From Fulvia fulva (Eukaryota > Ascomycota > Dothideomycetes > Mycosphaerellales > Mycosphaerellaceae): a stretch of 64,000 nucleotides of DNA. The DNA lies in NCBI RefSeq assembly GCF_020509005.1, contig NC_063012.1, positions 5,270,001 through 5,334,000 on the forward strand, given 5' to 3'. Shown here piece after piece: positions 61,594 to 64,000 of the stretch. Under the pieces are notes generated by a model that was not told where the DNA came from, did no database searches, and saw only the letters and a list, made by a program, of their open reading frames with translations. The stretch's first letter is position 1. Each line of letters opens with the position of its first letter. Position numbers and translations under genes: made by a program.

Positions 61594-64000
61594 ATGAAGG
61601 CGACAGATATCGCCGCCTTCGCGGGAAGCCAACTGTCGTTGCTCGACAAAGAGCTTCAAGCGGAGCTCGAAGAGACACAGCTATTGACGTCTAAAAACGC
61701 ACCCATCACGCTACAACGCGCCGGGCTCGCGTTGCTCAACCTCGCGCTGTCGTCGCAGAGAACTGGCTTCGGAGGCAGGACGCTGCTCGAACTCAGTCTT
61801 GATCCAGCAGTCTCGAGTTCCGGCGAGCTGCCTGAACATGGCCTGCGCGTGGGTGACATCTGCGCTGTGGCCGAACAGCCAAAAGGCGCAGAGCGTCGAA
61901 AAGAGCGAGAAGGCATGGAGAAGCGAGGCGCTGAAGGCGTCGTCACTCGAACACACAAGTCTGCAATCACAATTGCACTTGACAAGGAAGACGTAGACGT
62001 GCCGACGGGCAAGTTGTGGCTGTACGTGCACGATGCAACCCGGTAAGTCAGGCCCATAAGCTGATCTGGGGACAATGTAGTGTCAAACTGGCAAACGATG
62101 TCACCCATCGACGCCTCGCCCAGACTATGCAGAGATTGCAAAGGATGCAGCCATCGGAACACAGCACACTCACGCAGGTCCTCTTCGGCCAGACGTCCAT
62201 CTCGCCAGTATCCCACTCCGAGCTCGAGAAGGAGGTGCAGTGGGTTGACGCTGCGCTGAACGACAGCCAGAAGGATGCTATTCGCTTCGCGCTCGCTGCA
62301 CCCGAGGTCGCTCTTATACATGGTCCGCCGGGCACCGGGAAGACGCACACACTCATAGAGCTAATCCTGCAACTCTTGAAACGCAAACTACGCCTGTTGG
62401 TCTGTGGCCCGAGCAACATCAGTGTGGACAACATTGTTGAAAGACTTGGCCCCCACAAAGTGCCCATGATTCGCCTGGGCCATCCGGCTCGGTTGCTTCC
62501 CGCCGTCATGTCACACAGCATGGAGGTTCTTTCGCGAACTAGCGATGCTGCGGCCATTGTCACAGATATTCGATCCGAGATGGACGCCAAACAGGCATCG
62601 ATAAGGAAGACGCGCAATGGTCGGGAAAGAAAAGCCATCTACGGAGAGCTCAAAGAGCTGAGGAAGGAGTATCGGCAGCGCGAAGGACGTGTCGTGAGCG
62701 ATCTCCTTCGCCGTAGCAACGTCGTTCTGTCTACCCTGCACGGTGCTGGCAGCTATCAGCTGAAAGACCAAAAGTTTGATGTGGTCATTGTGGACGAGGC
62801 CAGTCAAGCGCTCGAGGCTCAATGCTGGATTCCAGTGGTACACAGCGGAACATCGAAGCTCGTGCTAGCTGGTGACCATCTGCAGCTTCCGGTAAGTGTA
62901 TCATGGGAGTCTAGACCTGCTCTACAGCTTGCTGACCGTGTCGCCATCTGTTACAGCCCACCATCAAATCCCAGAACATCAAAGCTGACAAAAAGCCGCT
63001 CAAGTCTGCGACTGCCGCAGATGTTGCGAAGCTGACACTGAATGACCGCAAGGCAACTCCAGGCGACTCGAAGCGGACCAAAGAAGATCCAGTCAATCTT
63101 GAAACAACGCTCTTCGACCGATTGTTGTCTCTGCACGGTGAGAAGATCAAGCGCATGCTGACGACGCAATACCGCATGCATGAGAAGATCATGCAATACC
63201 CGTCGGAGGCGCTTTACGACAGCAAACTCCTGGCCGCAGATGCAGTCAAGGCGAGACTGCTGAGAGACTTGCCTTACGAAGTTCAGTCTACGGATGTCAC
63301 GTCTGAACCTTTGGTGTTCTGGGACACGCAAGGCGGGGACTTCCCCGAGAAAATCGAAGATGACGAGGGCGGCAGCAAGGGCAAGTCCAGTCTGCTTGCA
63401 GAGAGTAAGGTCAATGAGCTCGAGGCACTCATTGTGCAGCGACAAGTCTCCAGCCTTGTCAATGCAGGTGTCAAAGCAGATGATATTGCAATCGTGACCC
63501 CTTACAACGGCCAGCTAGCCTTGCTCTCCCAGATGCTGAAAAAACGCTTCGCCGGCATCGAATTGGGCAGTGTCGATGGCTTCCAAGGTCGCGAGAAGGA
63601 GGCCATCATTGTGAGTCTGGTTCGAAGCAACCCAGAGCACGGTACGTTTTCGAAGGGTACCAGGCATCGAGCAGTGTCTGAGACTATGGTGTACATGGAG
63701 CGCATCGTGAGCGCATATCTCACGCGGTGCACCGCACCATAGTCTAAGACACCTGCCACGTGGTTCTCGGGTATAGCTAACACTCTTCTGTTTGTAGAGG
63801 TCGGCTTTCTAGGCGAGAAGAGAAGGTTGAACGGTGAGTCTGACCTGCCGCTGGCTTTGCTGCTACACGCCGTGGCCTACTCGTTGAGCTGACCTGACGT
63901 TTTGACAGTCGCAATGACGCGACCTAAGCGCCATCTCTGTATTGTTGGCGATTCTGAGACTATCAGCAAGTAAGTCTACACACCTACTAACCTATCCTTG
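61594..64000 (+). CDS. SMBP2/Hcs1-like superfamily 1 helicase (3' end outside window)
   Basis: Exons seen: 61594-62042, 62081-62891, 62957-63641, 63798-63833 and 63909-63969, with a donor (GTAAGT) at 63970 leading out of the window. Motifs: Walker A GPPGTGKTHT, CGPSNISVDNI, VVIVDEASQALEAQ (Walker B), LAGDHLQLPPTI, TQYRMHEKIMQYPS, IVTPYNGQ, SVDGFQGREKEAIIVSLVRSN, EVGFLGEKRRLNVAMTRPKR. This is the UPF1-like group; IGHMBP2 and yeast Hcs1 are 5'-to-3' helicases on DNA and RNA. Intron 1 is 38 nt. The last full intron but one (63642-63797) holds a hairpin. Here the usual VTRARR is AMTRPKR. Confidence 0.93.
63674..63752. repeat. Imperfect 18-bp inverted repeat in a helicase intron
   Basis: Left arm 63674-63691 (GTGTCTGAGACTATGGTG) and right arm 63735-63752 pair with one mismatch. 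Inside it, CGTGAG and CTCACG form a second perfect 6-bp pair. Together they make a strong hairpin of 79 bases. Confidence 0.85.

Overview
The window is nuclear DNA of a filamentous ascomycete (Pezizomycotina; a Dothideomycete is likely, but that is inference). Genes carry short spliceosomal introns of about 38 to 160 nt with GTAAGT/GTATGT-type donors. The proteins are fungal in type, and older transposon copies show the CpA-to-TpA decay expected of repeat-induced point mutation (RIP).

Positions 1 to about 16,540 are a nested transposon island. It starts with the 3' end of an undecayed Ty1/copia element, which sits in a heavily RIP-mutated Ty3/gypsy relic. Next comes a RIP-mutated Tad1-like LINE cut in two by a complete 7,222-bp gypsy chromovirus (6431-13652, minus strand). 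That element has identical 184-bp LTRs, a 5-bp target duplication (CTAAG), gag and pol linked by a canonical -1 frameshift site with a stem-loop, and a candidate self-priming site of the Tf1 kind. Removing it and one CTAAG copy restores the LINE reading frame.

From about 16,540 to the end is a gene-dense euchromatic arm of conserved housekeeping genes: the co-chaperone SGT2, an F-box protein with a PCNA-box-like N-terminus, the spliceosomal debranching cofactor CWF19, GPN1 GTPase, an amidohydrolase with a frameshift, the BET bromodomain protein BDF1, UTP5, a Gag1-like clamp protein, a mitochondrial carrier, a family 8 glycosyltransferase, ARF6, mannose-6-phosphate isomerase, SAGA subunit SGF29, glutathione-dependent formaldehyde dehydrogenase, V-ATPase proteolipid c, an Old Yellow Enzyme-like flavoprotein, free methionine-R-sulfoxide reductase, a decayed dienelactone hydrolase, an F-box-like protein and an SMBP2/Hcs1-type helicase that runs off the window. 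Several lineage-specific coiled-coil or disordered proteins lie between them.

The genes do not form one pathway. Functional threads are chromatin and transcription (BDF1, SGF29, GPN1), RNA processing and ribosome assembly (CWF19, UTP5), membrane traffic and acidification (ARF6, V-ATPase c, SGT2) and oxidative or aldehyde detoxification (formaldehyde dehydrogenase, OYE, fRMsr). Gene structure is the more unusual theme: lone-ATG first exons, 13- and 21-nt micro-exons, two GC-AG introns with the same donor, a 38-nt intron, an in-frame TAG joining two ORFs, and one single-base frameshift. No CRISPR, rRNA or tRNA gene was recognised.
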